Counted from the stretch's first letter, positions 35,627 to 45,232 are shown. The stretch is 64,000 nucleotides of DNA from Citrobacter arsenatis (GCF_004353845.1 NZ_CP037864.1:4712001-4776000); one strand, 5' to 3'. Notes: a model not told the origin generated them from the letters alone. Made by a program: numbers and translations.

Positions 35627-35723
35627 ATTTTCAGACAATTGACCAGCATACTGACACGTTCCCCAGCGATATAATAATCAATTGATTTTGTTAATTTTAT
35701 AGTGATTTTCGTTGAGTAAACGT

Positions 35724-36500
35724 ATGCGCTTCAAGCTATTTACCACAACTTTACTGACAGCATGCCTGATGCCGCTGTCCGCGCTGGCCGCACCGTGGGG
35801 ATATACCGGAGAGACTGGCCCCGCACAGTGGGGAGAAATCAGCAAAGAGTATACAACGTGCCAAACCGGAACAAATCAATCACCCATTGATATCCAGTCC
35901 TCCACAACCAGTAAACTCGGCCTTCCCGCGCTCAACATGCAATACGTCGATGGCCCAACAAGATTTCTGAGCATTGACCATATGCTACGGGCAACAATGA
36001 GTAGCTATGCCTCCAGCTCCATTGAAGTTGATGAAAAGATTTATTATCTCAAACAGTTGGATTTTCACGCCCCGAGCGAACATACCCTAAACGGTAAAAC
36101 CTATCCGCTGGAGCTGCAGTTAGTCCACAAAAACTCAAACGGAGACGTCGCTATCGTGGCGGTCATGCTTGACGTTGGCGAACCTAACCAGGCAATTCAA
36201 AATCTGTGGGAATCTTTTCCAACCATGGAAGACAGCAGCATGCCTATTTTCTCGCCCGTCAATATCAACCAGCTTTTACCTGACAACAAAACCTACTGGC
36301 GCTACAGCGGTTCGTTAACAACGCCCCCCTGTACCGAAGGCGTCAGTTGGACTGTCCTGAAAACGCCTGTTGCCCTTTCCGCCGAACAACTGGATAAATT
36401 TCACTACATTGTTGGACCTGCGAATAATCGCCCACCGCAACCGTTGAATGAACGCAAGATAATGGACAGCCATTCAGGGGATACCGAGATCCTGTACTAA
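35724..36500 (+). CDS. Exported alpha-carbonic anhydrase-like protein lacking two zinc ligands
   Basis: A 258-residue secreted protein of the alpha-carbonic anhydrase family. The signal peptide (MRFKLFTTTLLTACLMPLSA) ends near LA-APWGY. Family motifs are intact: WGYTGETGPAQWGEI, CQTGTNQSPIDIQ, SEHTLNGKTYPLEL, SGSLTTPPCTEGVSW and QPLNERKI, and two cysteines (46, 203) that could form the usual disulfide. However, the zinc site normally reads H-x-H ... H. Here it is Asp113, His115 and Gln132, so two of the three histidines are replaced. Carbonic anhydrase activity is therefore doubtful. An upstream TTG start at 35712 is possible but less likely. It sits between prmA and the fis promoter, where E. 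coli has no gene. Confidence 0.85.
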   Translation: MRFKLFTTTLLTACLMPLSALAAPWGYTGETGPAQWGEISKEYTTCQTGTNQSPIDIQSSTTSKLGLPALNMQYVDGPTRFLSIDHMLRATMSSYASSSIEVDEKIYYLKQLDFHAPSEHTLNGKTYPLELQLVHKNSNGDVAIVAVMLDVGEPNQAIQNLWESFPTMEDSSMPIFSPVNINQLLPDNKTYWRYSGSLTTPPCTEGVSWTVLKTPVALSAEQLDKFHYIVGPANNRPPQPLNERKIMDSHSGDTEILY

Positions 36501-36730
36501 AATGAGGTAGCGATCACACAATGGCGAGACAATTTGCTGATTAATTCAGCAGAATATCTTGCCAGCGCGATCCGTAGCTGAAGAAAAAATGAGAAGTTAC
36601 GCAAAATTATATGCGTATATAAAATCGACACATTTTTCTAATGCGATGATTTATATGATTAAATATTTTCATACGTTCATATTTACGGCAATTCATTGAT
36701 CCACCTCAGTGGATTGGTCAAAGTTTGGCC

Positions 36731-36759
36731 TTTCATCTCGTGCGAAAAATGCGTAATAT
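36731..36759 (+). promoter_or_regulatory. dusB-fis growth-rate-controlled promoter
   Basis: The -35 TTTCAT (36731-36736) and -10 TAATAT (36754-36759) are 17 bases apart, followed by the GC-rich discriminator ACGCCGCC. This matches the known E. coli fis promoter, which is strongly growth-phase and ppGpp dependent and repressed by Fis. The AT-rich stretch from about 36590 to 36680 could hold the Fis and IHF sites. Confidence 0.85.
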
Positions 36760-36798
36760 ACGCCGCCTTGCAGTCACAGTATGGTCATTTCTTAACTC

Positions 36799-37764
36799 AT
36801 GCGCATCGGACAATACCAGCTCAGAAATCGCCTGATCGCAGCACCTATGGCTGGCATCACTGACAGACCATTCAGGACGCTGTGTTATGAGATGGGAGCC
36901 GGATTGACGGTATCCGAGATGATGTCTTCTAACCCGCAGGTTTGGGAAAGCGACAAATCTCGTTTACGGATGGTGCACGTTGATGAGCCAGGAATTCGCA
37001 CGGTGCAAATTGCCGGTAGCGACCCTGTTGAGATGGCCGATGCCGCACGTATTAACGTGGAAAGCGGCGCCCAGATTATTGATATCAATATGGGGTGTCC
37101 GGCTAAAAAAGTGAATCGCAAGCTCGCAGGTTCAGCCCTCTTGCAGTACCCGGATCTAGTGAAATCAATACTAACCGAGGTCGTCAATGCAGTGGACGTT
37201 CCTGTCACACTCAAGATTCGCACCGGCTGGGCTCCGGAACACCGTAACTGCGTAGAGATTGCCCAACTGGCTGAAGACTGTGGCATTCAGGCTCTGACCA
37301 TTCATGGACGCACCCGCGCCTGTTTGTTCAATGGAGATGCTGAGTACGACAGTATTCGGGCAGTTAAGCAGAAAGTTTCCATTCCGATTATCGCGAATGG
37401 CGACATTACTGACCCGCATAAAGCCAGAGCTGTACTCGACTATACGGGGGCGGATGCCCTGATGATAGGACGTGCAGCTCAGGGAAGACCCTGGATCTTT
37501 CGGGAAATCCAGCATTATCTGGACACTGGGGAGCTGCTGCCCCCACTGCCTCTGGCAGAGGTGAAGCGCTTGCTTTGTGCGCACGTTCGGGAACTGCACG
37601 ACTTTTATGGTCAGGCAAAAGGGTACCGAATTGCGCGTAAACACGTATCCTGGTATCTCCAGGAACACGCTCCGGATGACCAGTTTCGGCGCACATTCAA
37701 CGCCATTGAAGATTCCAGCGAACAGCTGGCGGCGTTGGAGGCATACTTCGAAAATTTTGCGTAA
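36799..37764 (+). CDS. dusB: tRNA-dihydrouridine synthase B
   Basis: An FMN enzyme that reduces uridine 17 in tRNA D-loops. 321 residues, near identical in length and motifs to E. coli. A TIM barrel with AAPMAGITDRPFR near the N-terminus and catalytic Cys100 in INMGCPAKKV; IANGDITD and MIGRAAQGRPW bind FMN. The fis start lies 25 bases beyond its stop, and in E. coli dusB translation aids fis expression. Confidence 0.98.
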   Translation: MRIGQYQLRNRLIAAPMAGITDRPFRTLCYEMGAGLTVSEMMSSNPQVWESDKSRLRMVHVDEPGIRTVQIAGSDPVEMADAARINVESGAQIIDINMGCPAKKVNRKLAGSALLQYPDLVKSILTEVVNAVDVPVTLKIRTGWAPEHRNCVEIAQLAEDCGIQALTIHGRTRACLFNGDAEYDSIRAVKQKVSIPIIANGDITDPHKARAVLDYTGADALMIGRAAQGRPWIFREIQHYLDTGELLPPLPLAEVKRLLCAHVRELHDFYGQAKGYRIARKHVSWYLQEHAPDDQFRRTFNAIEDSSEQLAALEAYFENFA

Positions 37765-37789
37765 ACAGAAATAAAGAGCTGACAGAACT

Positions 37790-38086
37790 ATGTTCGAACA
37801 ACGCGTAAATTCTGACGTACTGACCGTTTCTACCGTTAACTCTCAGGACCAGGTAACTCAAAAGCCCCTGCGTGACTCGGTTAAACAGGCACTGAAGAAC
37901 TATTTTGCTCAATTGAATGGTCAGGATGTTAACGATCTCTATGAGCTGGTACTGGCTGAAGTAGAACAGCCCCTGTTGGACATGGTGATGCAATACACCC
38001 GCGGTAACCAGACCCGTGCTGCCCTGATGATGGGCATCAACCGTGGTACGCTGCGTAAAAAACTGAAAAAATACGGCATGAACTGA
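37790..38086 (+). CDS. fis: DNA-binding protein Fis
   Basis: A nucleoid protein that bends DNA, activates rRNA promoters and aids site-specific inversion. 98 residues with the N-terminal beta-hairpin arms and the C-terminal helix-turn-helix [20 protein letters not shown]. Its likely targets include the rRNA P1 promoter in this window. Confidence 0.99.
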
Positions 38087-38111
38087 TACTAATCAGTTAA
38101 ATGTTTGTTTT

Positions 38112-38145
38112 AAAAGGCGCTACTCGGCATGGGGAAGCGCCTTTT
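38112..38145 (+). terminator. Intrinsic terminator of dusB-fis
   Basis: AAAAGGCGCT pairs with AGCGCCTTTT over a 14-base loop, followed by further Ts. Confidence 0.85.
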
Positions 38146-38174
38146 TTATTAACGTCACACGGGAGGCTTTGGCG

Positions 38175-39059
38175 ATGAACGCAAGATGTGAACCTGTCTA
38201 TTTTGGCGATGAATCTAAAAAGATAATCCTGGGTGATGCACTGACCGAACTGAAAAAGCTGCCTTCTGAAAGCGTCGATCTCATTTTTGCCGACCCACCT
38301 TATAACATCGGTAAAGATTTTGACGGGATGGTGGAGTCCTGGGATGAAGAGGCTTTTCTGGCGTGGCTGTTTGAGTGCATTGACGAGTGCCATCGCATTC
38401 TCAAACCGCACGGCACCATGTACATCATGAATAGTACGGAGAACATGCCGTATATTGATCTCAAATGCCGCCAGCTCTTTACTATCAAGAGCCGTATCGT
38501 GTGGTCATACGATAGCTCAGGGGTACAGGCCAAAAATTACTTTGGTTCCATGTATGAACCGATCCTGATGATGGTAAAAGATCAGAAAAACTATACGTTT
38601 AATCGTGATGATATTCTGGTTGAAGCCAAAACTGGCGCCAAACGCGCACTTATAGACTACAGAAAAAATCCGCCTCAACCCTACAACCAGAAAAAAGTAC
38701 CGGGAAATGTCTGGGATTTTCCACGTGTACGTTATCTGATGGACGAATACGAAAATCACCCGACCCAAAAGCCCGAAGCCCTGCTCAAACGCATCATTCT
38801 GGCGTCCTCCAACCCAGATGATAAGGTGCTGGATCCCTTTGCCGGTAGCTTCACAACTGGAGCCACCGCCGTGGAATTGGGTCGCAAGTTTGTCGGGATT
38901 GAGATCAATGCCGAGTACGTAAAAATGGGGCTCAGAAGATTGGGTATTGGATCTCATTTTTCAGAGATGGAGCTTGCAAAGGTGAAAAAGCGTAAGACAA
39001 AAAATCTGTCTAAAAAGAGTCGATTAACGGCAAAGAACGGCGATCTTTCTGCAAAGTAA
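38175..39059 (+). CDS. yhdJ: Adenine-specific DNA methyltransferase YhdJ
   Basis: An N6-adenine methyltransferase; the E. coli homologue methylates ATGCAT sites and has no partner nuclease. 294 residues from MNARCEPVYF. The catalytic DPPYNIGKDF (about residue 43) precedes the AdoMet motif DPFAGSFTTG (about 220), the beta-class order. GGGAGG lies 8 bases before this ATG and only 2 before an alternative TTG. The C-terminus is Lys/Ser-rich. It is more AT-rich than its neighbours. Confidence 0.94.
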   Translation: MNARCEPVYFGDESKKIILGDALTELKKLPSESVDLIFADPPYNIGKDFDGMVESWDEEAFLAWLFECIDECHRILKPHGTMYIMNSTENMPYIDLKCRQLFTIKSRIVWSYDSSGVQAKNYFGSMYEPILMMVKDQKNYTFNRDDILVEAKTGAKRALIDYRKNPPQPYNQKKVPGNVWDFPRVRYLMDEYENHPTQKPEALLKRIILASSNPDDKVLDPFAGSFTTGATAVELGRKFVGIEINAEYVKMGLRRLGIGSHFSEMELAKVKKRKTKNLSKKSRLTAKNGDLSAK

Positions 39060-39141
39060 AAGCATTGTAAGTCTGCTTTTCAGGTGGCAGATTTCGTGTA
39101 TATTCCCTGCACGCTTAGGCATGAATACACAGGGTTTAGTA

Positions 39142-39306
39142 ATGATTCGCAAGTATTGGTGGCTGGTTGTTTTTGCGGTCTTCGTTTTTCTTTTCGACGC
39201 TCTGCTCATTCAGTGGATAGAGCTGATGACAACAGAGCACGACAAGTGCCGGAATATGAACTCAGTGAATCCCCTTAAGCTTGTCAACTGCGTCGACCTC
39301 GAATAG
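39142..39306 (+). CDS. yhdU: Small membrane protein YhdU
   Basis: A 54-residue protein, MIRKYWWLVVFAVFVFLFDA at the N-terminus, with one membrane helix followed by a short polar tail holding two cysteines (DKCRN and LVNCVD). Function unknown. I use the ATG seven codons into the longer frame because AGGG lies 7-10 bases before it and the E. coli protein starts there. Confidence 0.8.
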   Translation: MIRKYWWLVVFAVFVFLFDALLIQWIELMTTEHDKCRNMNSVNPLKLVNCVDLE

Positions 39307-39352
39307 TACCACCGATAGCACGTCGACAGCCGTCAGGCTCTGGCGGCTAAAT

Positions 39353-40009
39353 CTACCCAGGTTGATTTTCACTCTGCATTAATTGCATTACGCAGCCGTC
39401 CGGACTTAACATTTTTAATACGTTATCAACTAATACCGGTGCTTGCCCATACAGATCATAACTCACTGGATTCATTAACCAGTTTTTTATTATTCCGCTA
39501 AAGCTACCGTGCAAAATAATGATGATGACATCTAAATCCAGACTAGTGGCAATCAGATTTTCATCTACACACCTCTGCAAAGATTCACGAATACTTTGAT
39601 GACTGAGACCTATTTTATCGCGAATCGCCTGCTCTGATATCATATCGTTATGAAATTCACATTTATGATATAAAATTTGCATTAATGCCTGCTGGCGAGG
39701 ATTCTGCGCAATATATTGCAAACCCACAACCAACTTTTCACGCAGTCGCTGTAAAGGATTATCTCCCCAACGGCCAATAAGCTGGTCCTGAATAAGATCG
39801 CGCAATGGCGGTTGTTGTAACCATAGCTCATTAAACAATTGCGTCTTGTTTTCAAAATGCCAATACAGCGCCCCCCGCGTCACGCTGGCGGCGTCTGCAA
39901 TGTCGTTTAACGTCGTATTGCTAACGCCGCGCGCAGCAAACTGCACAATCGCTGTTTCTATCAGGTGCTGTCGCGTTTTGAGAGCATCAGCTTTCGTTTT
40001 TCTGGCCAT
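39353..40009 (-). CDS. acrS: TetR-family repressor AcrS (EnvR)
   Basis: A TetR-type repressor; in E. coli AcrS represses acrAB and lies divergent to acrEF. 218 residues with the N-terminal helix-turn-helix GVSNTTLNDIADAASVTRGALYWHF-like segment (about 27-50), here split by position only, and a helical ligand-binding domain. Codon use is AT-richer than the neighbouring housekeeping genes. Confidence 0.92.
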   Translation of the reverse strand: MARKTKADALKTRQHLIETAIVQFAARGVSNTTLNDIADAASVTRGALYWHFENKTQLFNELWLQQPPLRDLIQDQLIGRWGDNPLQRLREKLVVGLQYIAQNPRQQALMQILYHKCEFHNDMISEQAIRDKIGLSHQSIRESLQRCVDENLIATSLDLDVIIIILHGSFSGIIKNWLMNPVSYDLYGQAPVLVDNVLKMLSPDGCVMQLMQSENQPG

Positions 40010-40420
40010 GGTTTCGACTGTCTGGATAGAGTAGAGAATGATTAACTTTCTTATCTAATATTTACTATACGGAACAAATGTATCACTTAGCATTTATTTA
40101 GACGAGGTTTAAACGCGCTAATTGCAGACATTACACACGAATAAACAAAACAAATAAAAACCGCCAATATATTCACCAATCAAATACTCATTTCAATATG
40201 TGTTTTCACGCATCATAGTATTGCTATTAATGCCATAATGAAACGGCAGAGAATTAATCTTTTTTTGTTTTTACGTGCCGTGTACCCCGCCCATAAATAA
40301 GTATTGCTTACATCGCAAGCTAATAATTTGTAGGATAGCCAACTATTATTTTTCTTGTGCGCGTTATCGCCTCTGCGTTACCCGGTTAATAACGAGCGTT
40401 CGGTTTTTTAAGGAATAGAA
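40010..40420. other. acrS-acrE divergent control region (411 bp, no gene)
   Basis: Very AT-rich DNA with many A/T tracts, holding the divergent promoters. In E. coli this region is silenced by H-NS, which favours such sequence. I see no clear copy of the 24-bp AcrR operator palindrome. Confidence 0.55.
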
Positions 40421-41581
40421 ATGACGAAAAATGCCAGGTTCTCACTCCTGCCCTCATTCATCATCATCTCCGCAGCATTACTCGCCGGTTGTAACGATCA
40501 GGGAGAAACACAAGCTCATCCCGCAGAGCCGCAGGTGACTGTCCATGTCGTCCAAAAGGCCCCTTTAGCCGTAACGACCGAATTACCAGGGCGCACAACG
40601 GCATTTCGTATTGCGGAAGTCCGTCCCCAGGTCAGCGGGATTGTACTTAAACGGAATTTCACCGAAGGAAGCGATGTTGAAGCTGGCCAGTCGCTTTATC
40701 AGATCGACCCCGCGACTTACCAGGCAGACTATGACAGCGCCAAAGGCGAACTGGCAAAGAGTGAAGCTGCTGCCGCTATCGCGCATTTAACGGTAAAACG
40801 TTATGTCCCGCTGGTTGGCACTAAGTACATCAGTCAGCAAGAGTACGATCAGGCAATTGCTGATGCCCGCCAGGCCGATGCCTCCGTGGTCGCGGCAAAA
40901 GCGGCGGTCGAAAGCGCACGTATCAACCTGGCCTACACCAAAGTGACATCCCCCATTAGCGGACGTATCGGTAAATCAAACGTCACCGAAGGCGCACTCG
41001 TCACCAACGGTCAGGCAACTGAGCTTGCTACCGTTCAGCAGCTTGATCCTATTTACGTCGACGTAACGCAGTCCAGTAATGACTTTATGCGCCTCAAACA
41101 GTCCATTGAGCAAGGGAGCCTGCATAAGGACAGCGCCAGCAGTACCGTCGAACTGGTGATGGAAAATGGTCAGTCGTACCCGCTGAAAGGCTCGCTGCAA
41201 TTCTCTGACGTGACGGTTGATGAAAGCACCGGTTCAATCACCCTCAGGGCCGTATTCCCTAACCCACAGCACACGCTGCTGCCGGGCATGTTTGTGCGCG
41301 CGCGTATTGATGAAGGTGTCCAGCCGAATGCCATTCTTGTTCCGCAGCAGGGGGTAACGCGTACGCCTCGCGGTGATGCGACCGTAATGGTCGTTAATGA
41401 CAAGAATCAGGTTGAGTCTCGCGCAGTCGTTGCCGCACAAGCTATTGGTGACAAGTGGCTCATCAGCGAAGGCCTGCAACCGGGTGACAAAGTTATCGTA
41501 AGCGGCTTACAGAAAGCTCGCCCTGGCGTTCAGGTTAAAGCAACCGCCGATACCGAAACCCCAGCCACGAAAGCCCAATAA
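40421..41581 (+). CDS. acrE: Efflux periplasmic adaptor AcrE
   Basis: Membrane-fusion lipoprotein linking AcrF to TolC. 386 residues with a lipobox LLAGC, Cys24 being the acylation site, then the lipoyl, alpha-hairpin (about 100-165) and beta-barrel domains, with the VTSPISGRIGKS lipoyl motif. AcrF follows 11 bases later. Close paralogue of AcrA. Confidence 0.95.
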   Translation: MTKNARFSLLPSFIIISAALLAGCNDQGETQAHPAEPQVTVHVVQKAPLAVTTELPGRTTAFRIAEVRPQVSGIVLKRNFTEGSDVEAGQSLYQIDPATYQADYDSAKGELAKSEAAAAIAHLTVKRYVPLVGTKYISQQEYDQAIADARQADASVVAAKAAVESARINLAYTKVTSPISGRIGKSNVTEGALVTNGQATELATVQQLDPIYVDVTQSSNDFMRLKQSIEQGSLHKDSASSTVELVMENGQSYPLKGSLQFSDVTVDESTGSITLRAVFPNPQHTLLPGMFVRARIDEGVQPNAILVPQQGVTRTPRGDATVMVVNDKNQVESRAVVAAQAIGDKWLISEGLQPGDKVIVSGLQKARPGVQVKATADTETPATKAQ

Positions 41582-41592
41582 GGTAACCGGAC

Positions 41593-44500
41593 ATGGCTAA
41601 CTTTTTTATCAGGCGTCCTATCTTTGCCTGGGTACTGGCCATCATTCTGATGATGGCGGGCGCTTTGGCAATCATGCAACTGCCCGTGGCGCAGTACCCG
41701 ACTATTGCACCTCCTGCGGTCGCCATTTCCGCCACCTACCCAGGTGCGGATGCACAGACGGTACAGGATACGGTTACGCAGGTTATCGAACAGAATATGA
41801 ACGGGATCGATAACCTGATGTATATGTCCTCCACCAGCGATTCCGCGGGGAGCGTCACCATCACGCTGACCTTCCAGTCCGGTACCGACCCCGATATCGC
41901 GCAGGTTCAGGTGCAAAACAAACTGCAGCTCGCCACTCCACTCCTGCCGCAAGAAGTTCAGCAACAGGGGATTAGCGTCGAGAAATCCAGTAGCAGCTTT
42001 TTGATGGTCGCGGGGTTTGTTTCTGATAACCCACAAACCACGCAGGATGACATTTCCGACTACGTGGCCTCGAACGTTAAAGATTCGATCAGCCGTCTTA
42101 ATGGCGTGGGTGACGTGCAGCTGTTTGGTGCGCAGTACGCCATGCGCATTTGGCTTGATGCGAACTTATTGAACAAGTACCAGCTCACGCCGGTTGATGT
42201 GATCAATCAGTTGAAGGTACAGAACGATCAGATTGCCGCAGGTCAGTTAGGGGGGACGCCCGCGTTACCTAATCAGCAGCTTAACGCGTCTATCATTGCA
42301 CAAACACGACTGAAAGACCCTGAAGAGTTCGGCAAAGTGACTTTACGCGTGAACAGCGATGGTTCGGTTGTTCACCTGAAGGACGTTGCACGGATCGAAT
42401 TGGGTGGTGAGAACTACAACGTCGTGGCACGTATTAACGGTAAGCCTGCATCCGGTCTTGGTATTAAGCTGGCAACCGGGGCGAACGCGCTGGATACCGC
42501 TAACGCCATCAAAGCCAAGCTGGTTGAGTTGCAGCCGTTCTTCCCGCAGGGAATGAAAGTGGTCTATCCGTACGACACGACGCCGTTTGTAACCATCTCC
42601 ATTCATGAAGTGGTAAAAACGCTGTTTGAAGCGATTGTACTGGTATTCCTGGTCATGTATTTGTTCCTGCAAAACATCCGGGCAACGCTCATTCCAACCA
42701 TCGCTGTCCCCGTCGTATTGTTGGGCACATTCGCTGTACTTGCCGCGTTCGGCTACTCGATAAACACTCTGACGATGTTCGGCATGGTGCTCGCCATCGG
42801 TCTATTGGTCGATGATGCGATAGTAGTGGTGGAGAACGTGGAACGCGTGATGATGGAAGATAATCTGCCGCCTAAAGAGGCGACGGAAAAATCCATGTCA
42901 CAAATTCAGGGCGCGCTGGTCGGTATCGCCATGGTGCTGTCTGCGGTCTTCATCCCGATGGCTTTCTTTGGTGGTTCAACCGGGGCTATCTATCGGCAGT
43001 TCTCCATCACCATCGTTTCCGCCATGGCGCTTTCTGTACTGGTAGCGCTGATCCTGACTCCCGCACTTTGTGCAACGCTGTTGAAGCCGGTATCGGCTGA
43101 ACATCACGAGAAAAAAAGCGGTTTCTTTGGCTGGTTTAATGCCAAATTCGATCATAGCGTTAACCACTATACCAATAGCGTCAGCGGTATTGTGCGTAAA
43201 ACCGGGCGTTACCTGGTTATCTATCTGATCATCGTGATCGGAATGGCGGTACTGTTTATGCGCCTGCCGACCTCCTTCCTGCCAGAGGAGGATCAGGGTG
43301 TATTTATGACAATGATTCAACTTCCGGCGGGCGCTACGCAAGAGCGCACCCAGAAAGTACTGGATCAGGTTACTCAGTACTACCTGACCAATGAGAAAGC
43401 TAACGTCGAAAGTGTCTTCACGGTGAACGGTTTTAGCTTCAGCGGTCAGGGGCAAAACTCAGGTCTGGCGTTCGTTAGCCTCAAACCCTGGGATGAACGT
43501 AGCGGCGAGGGAAACAGTGTTGAAGCGGTCATTGCGCGGGCCACACGCGCTTTCAGCCAGATCCGCGATGGGTTGGTCTTCCCGTTCAATATGCCCGCAA
43601 TTGTGGAATTGGGCACCGCAACCGGCTTCGATTTCGAGCTGATCGATCAGGGCGGTCTGGGACATACAGCGTTGACGCAAGCACGTAACCAACTGCTGGG
43701 GATGGTGGCTAAACACCCCGATCTGCTGGTTCGCGTACGCCCGAATGGACTGGAAGATACGCCGCAGTTTAAGCTGGATGTCGATCAGGAGAAAGCACAA
43801 GCGCTGGGGGTTTCGCTGTCGGACATTAACGAAACCATCTCTGCATCACTGGGCGGCTATTACGTTAACGACTTTATTGACCGTGGCCGCGTGAAGAAAG
43901 TTTACGTCCAGGCAGATGCAAAATATCGCATGCTGCCAGCAGATATCAATAATATGTATATCCGCAGCGCCAATGGCGAAATGGTTCCGTTCTCTGCGTT
44001 CAGTGCATCACATTGGATCTATGGTTCACCGCGCCTGGAACGTTACAACGGTATGCCATCCATGGAAATACTGGGCGAAGCGGCACCCGGACGAAGCACT
44101 GGTGAAGCAATGGCGTTGATGGAAAGCCTGGCGGAAAAACTGCCAAACGGTATTGGTCATGACTGGACGGGTATGTCCTATCAGGAACGACTGTCAGGTA
44201 ACCAGGCACCCGCTCTATATGCCATCTCGCTAATCGTTGTCTTCCTTTGCCTTGCTGCATTGTATGAAAGCTGGTCGATCCCCTTCTCGGTCATGCTGGT
44301 TGTACCGCTTGGCGTGGTTGGCGCACTGTTAGCTGCATCGCTGCGTGGTATGAATAACGACGTCTACTTCCAGGTGGGCCTGCTAACCACTATTGGTCTC
44401 TCGGCTAAGAACGCCATCCTGATCGTCGAGTTTGCCAAAGACCTGATGGATAAAGAAGGCAAGGGGTTGATTGAAGCGACTCTGGAGGCGTCACGCATGC

Positions 44501-44706
44501 GTCTTCGTCCAATCCTGATGACATCTCTGGCGTTTATTCTGGGGGTTATGCCTCTGGTTATCAGCCACGGTGCGGGTAGCGGTGCGCAGAATGCGGTCGG
44601 TACAGGCGTAATGGGGGGAATGCTGACCGCGACACTGTTGGCAATCTTCTTCGTCCCGGTCTTTTTCGTAGTCGTCAGACGGCGTTTTAGTCGGCATAAC
44701 GATTAA
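41593..44706 (+). CDS. acrF: RND multidrug efflux transporter AcrF
   Basis: A proton-driven trimeric pump for drugs, dyes and bile salts. 1037 residues with twelve membrane helices and two large periplasmic loops. The N-terminus ANFFIRRPIFAWVLAII is typical. The proton-relay aspartates lie in GLLVDDAIVVVENVERVM near 405, and the helix 10 lysine in GLSAKNAILIVEFAKD near 940. Operon with acrE; a paralogue of AcrB. Confidence 0.97.
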   Translation: MANFFIRRPIFAWVLAIILMMAGALAIMQLPVAQYPTIAPPAVAISATYPGADAQTVQDTVTQVIEQNMNGIDNLMYMSSTSDSAGSVTITLTFQSGTDPDIAQVQVQNKLQLATPLLPQEVQQQGISVEKSSSSFLMVAGFVSDNPQTTQDDISDYVASNVKDSISRLNGVGDVQLFGAQYAMRIWLDANLLNKYQLTPVDVINQLKVQNDQIAAGQLGGTPALPNQQLNASIIAQTRLKDPEEFGKVTLRVNSDGSVVHLKDVARIELGGENYNVVARINGKPASGLGIKLATGANALDTANAIKAKLVELQPFFPQGMKVVYPYDTTPFVTISIHEVVKTLFEAIVLVFLVMYLFLQNIRATLIPTIAVPVVLLGTFAVLAAFGYSINTLTMFGMVLAIGLLVDDAIVVVENVERVMMEDNLPPKEATEKSMSQIQGALVGIAMVLSAVFIPMAFFGGSTGAIYRQFSITIVSAMALSVLVALILTPALCATLLKPVSAEHHEKKSGFFGWFNAKFDHSVNHYTNSVSGIVRKTGRYLVIYLIIVIGMAVLFMRLPTSFLPEEDQGVFMTMIQLPAGATQERTQKVLDQVTQYYLTNEKANVESVFTVNGFSFSGQGQNSGLAFVSLKPWDERSGEGNSVEAVIARATRAFSQIRDGLVFPFNMPAIVELGTATGFDFELIDQGGLGHTALTQARNQLLGMVAKHPDLLVRVRPNGLEDTPQFKLDVDQEKAQALGVSLSDINETISASLGGYYVNDFIDRGRVKKVYVQADAKYRMLPADINNMYIRSANGEMVPFSAFSASHWIYGSPRLERYNGMPSMEILGEAAPGRSTGEAMALMESLAEKLPNGIGHDWTGMSYQERLSGNQAPALYAISLIVVFLCLAALYESWSIPFSVMLVVPLGVVGALLAASLRGMNNDVYFQVGLLTTIGLSAKNAILIVEFAKDLMDKEGKGLIEATLEASRMRLRPILMTSLAFILGVMPLVISHGAGSGAQNAVGTGVMGGMLTATLLAIFFVPVFFVVVRRRFSRHND

Positions 44707-44716
44707 TTTGTAAAAT

Positions 44717-44738
44717 AAAGGCGTCTTCGGACGCCTTT
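44717..44738 (+). terminator. Intrinsic terminator of acrEF
   Basis: AAAGGCGTC with GACGCCTTT around a TTCG tetraloop, followed by TG and a weaker T content. Confidence 0.85.
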
Positions 44739-44976
44739 TGTACCCAAGAAGCCCCTCTTTATTTATTAATAAGATAGCCATTTATTTCTTAATAACCTTT
44801 CCTGAAAACTCCCCCATTAACGTTCTTTTTATCCATTATTTTTACAATCCACATGAATTGAGATTATTCCTCATGTCAGTCTTTTTTTAAGCGGTGGTAA
44901 AATAACCCGAGTTCGCAGATGGCTTAGCGTTTGTCTTTGCTCAATTAGCGAAACGCTTATTTTTTGAGGTAACACC

Positions 44977-45198
44977 ATGAAAAGATTAATATCCGTTGCA
45001 TTGCTTACCGCATTGCTTGCCGGCTGTGCACACGATTCTCCTTGCGTACCTGTATACGACGATCAGGGACGCCTGGTTCATACCAATACCTGTATGAAAG
45101 GCACCACTCAGGATAACTGGGAAACAGCTGGTGCCATCGCAGGTGGCGCAGCAGCCGTTGCCGGGCTGACGCTTGGGATAGTTGCCCTGACCAAATAA
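44977..45198 (+). CDS. yhdV: Small outer-membrane-type lipoprotein YhdV
   Basis: A 73-residue lipoprotein: signal MKRLISVALLTALLAG with the lipobox LAGC (Cys17). The mature part has two further cysteines and ends in a Gly/Ala-rich hydrophobic segment (AGGAAAVAGLTLGIVAL). Ribosome binding site TGAGGTAAC precedes the ATG. Function unknown. Confidence 0.9.
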   Translation: MKRLISVALLTALLAGCAHDSPCVPVYDDQGRLVHTNTCMKGTTQDNWETAGAIAGGAAAVAGLTLGIVALTK

Positions 45199-45206
45199 AT
45201 CTCCAT

Positions 45207-45232
45207 AAAAGCGCGGTGGATACCGCGCTTTT
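45207..45232 (+). terminator. Intrinsic terminator of yhdV
   Basis: AAAAGCGCGGT and ACCGCGCTTTT form an 11-bp stem around a 4-base loop. Confidence 0.88.
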
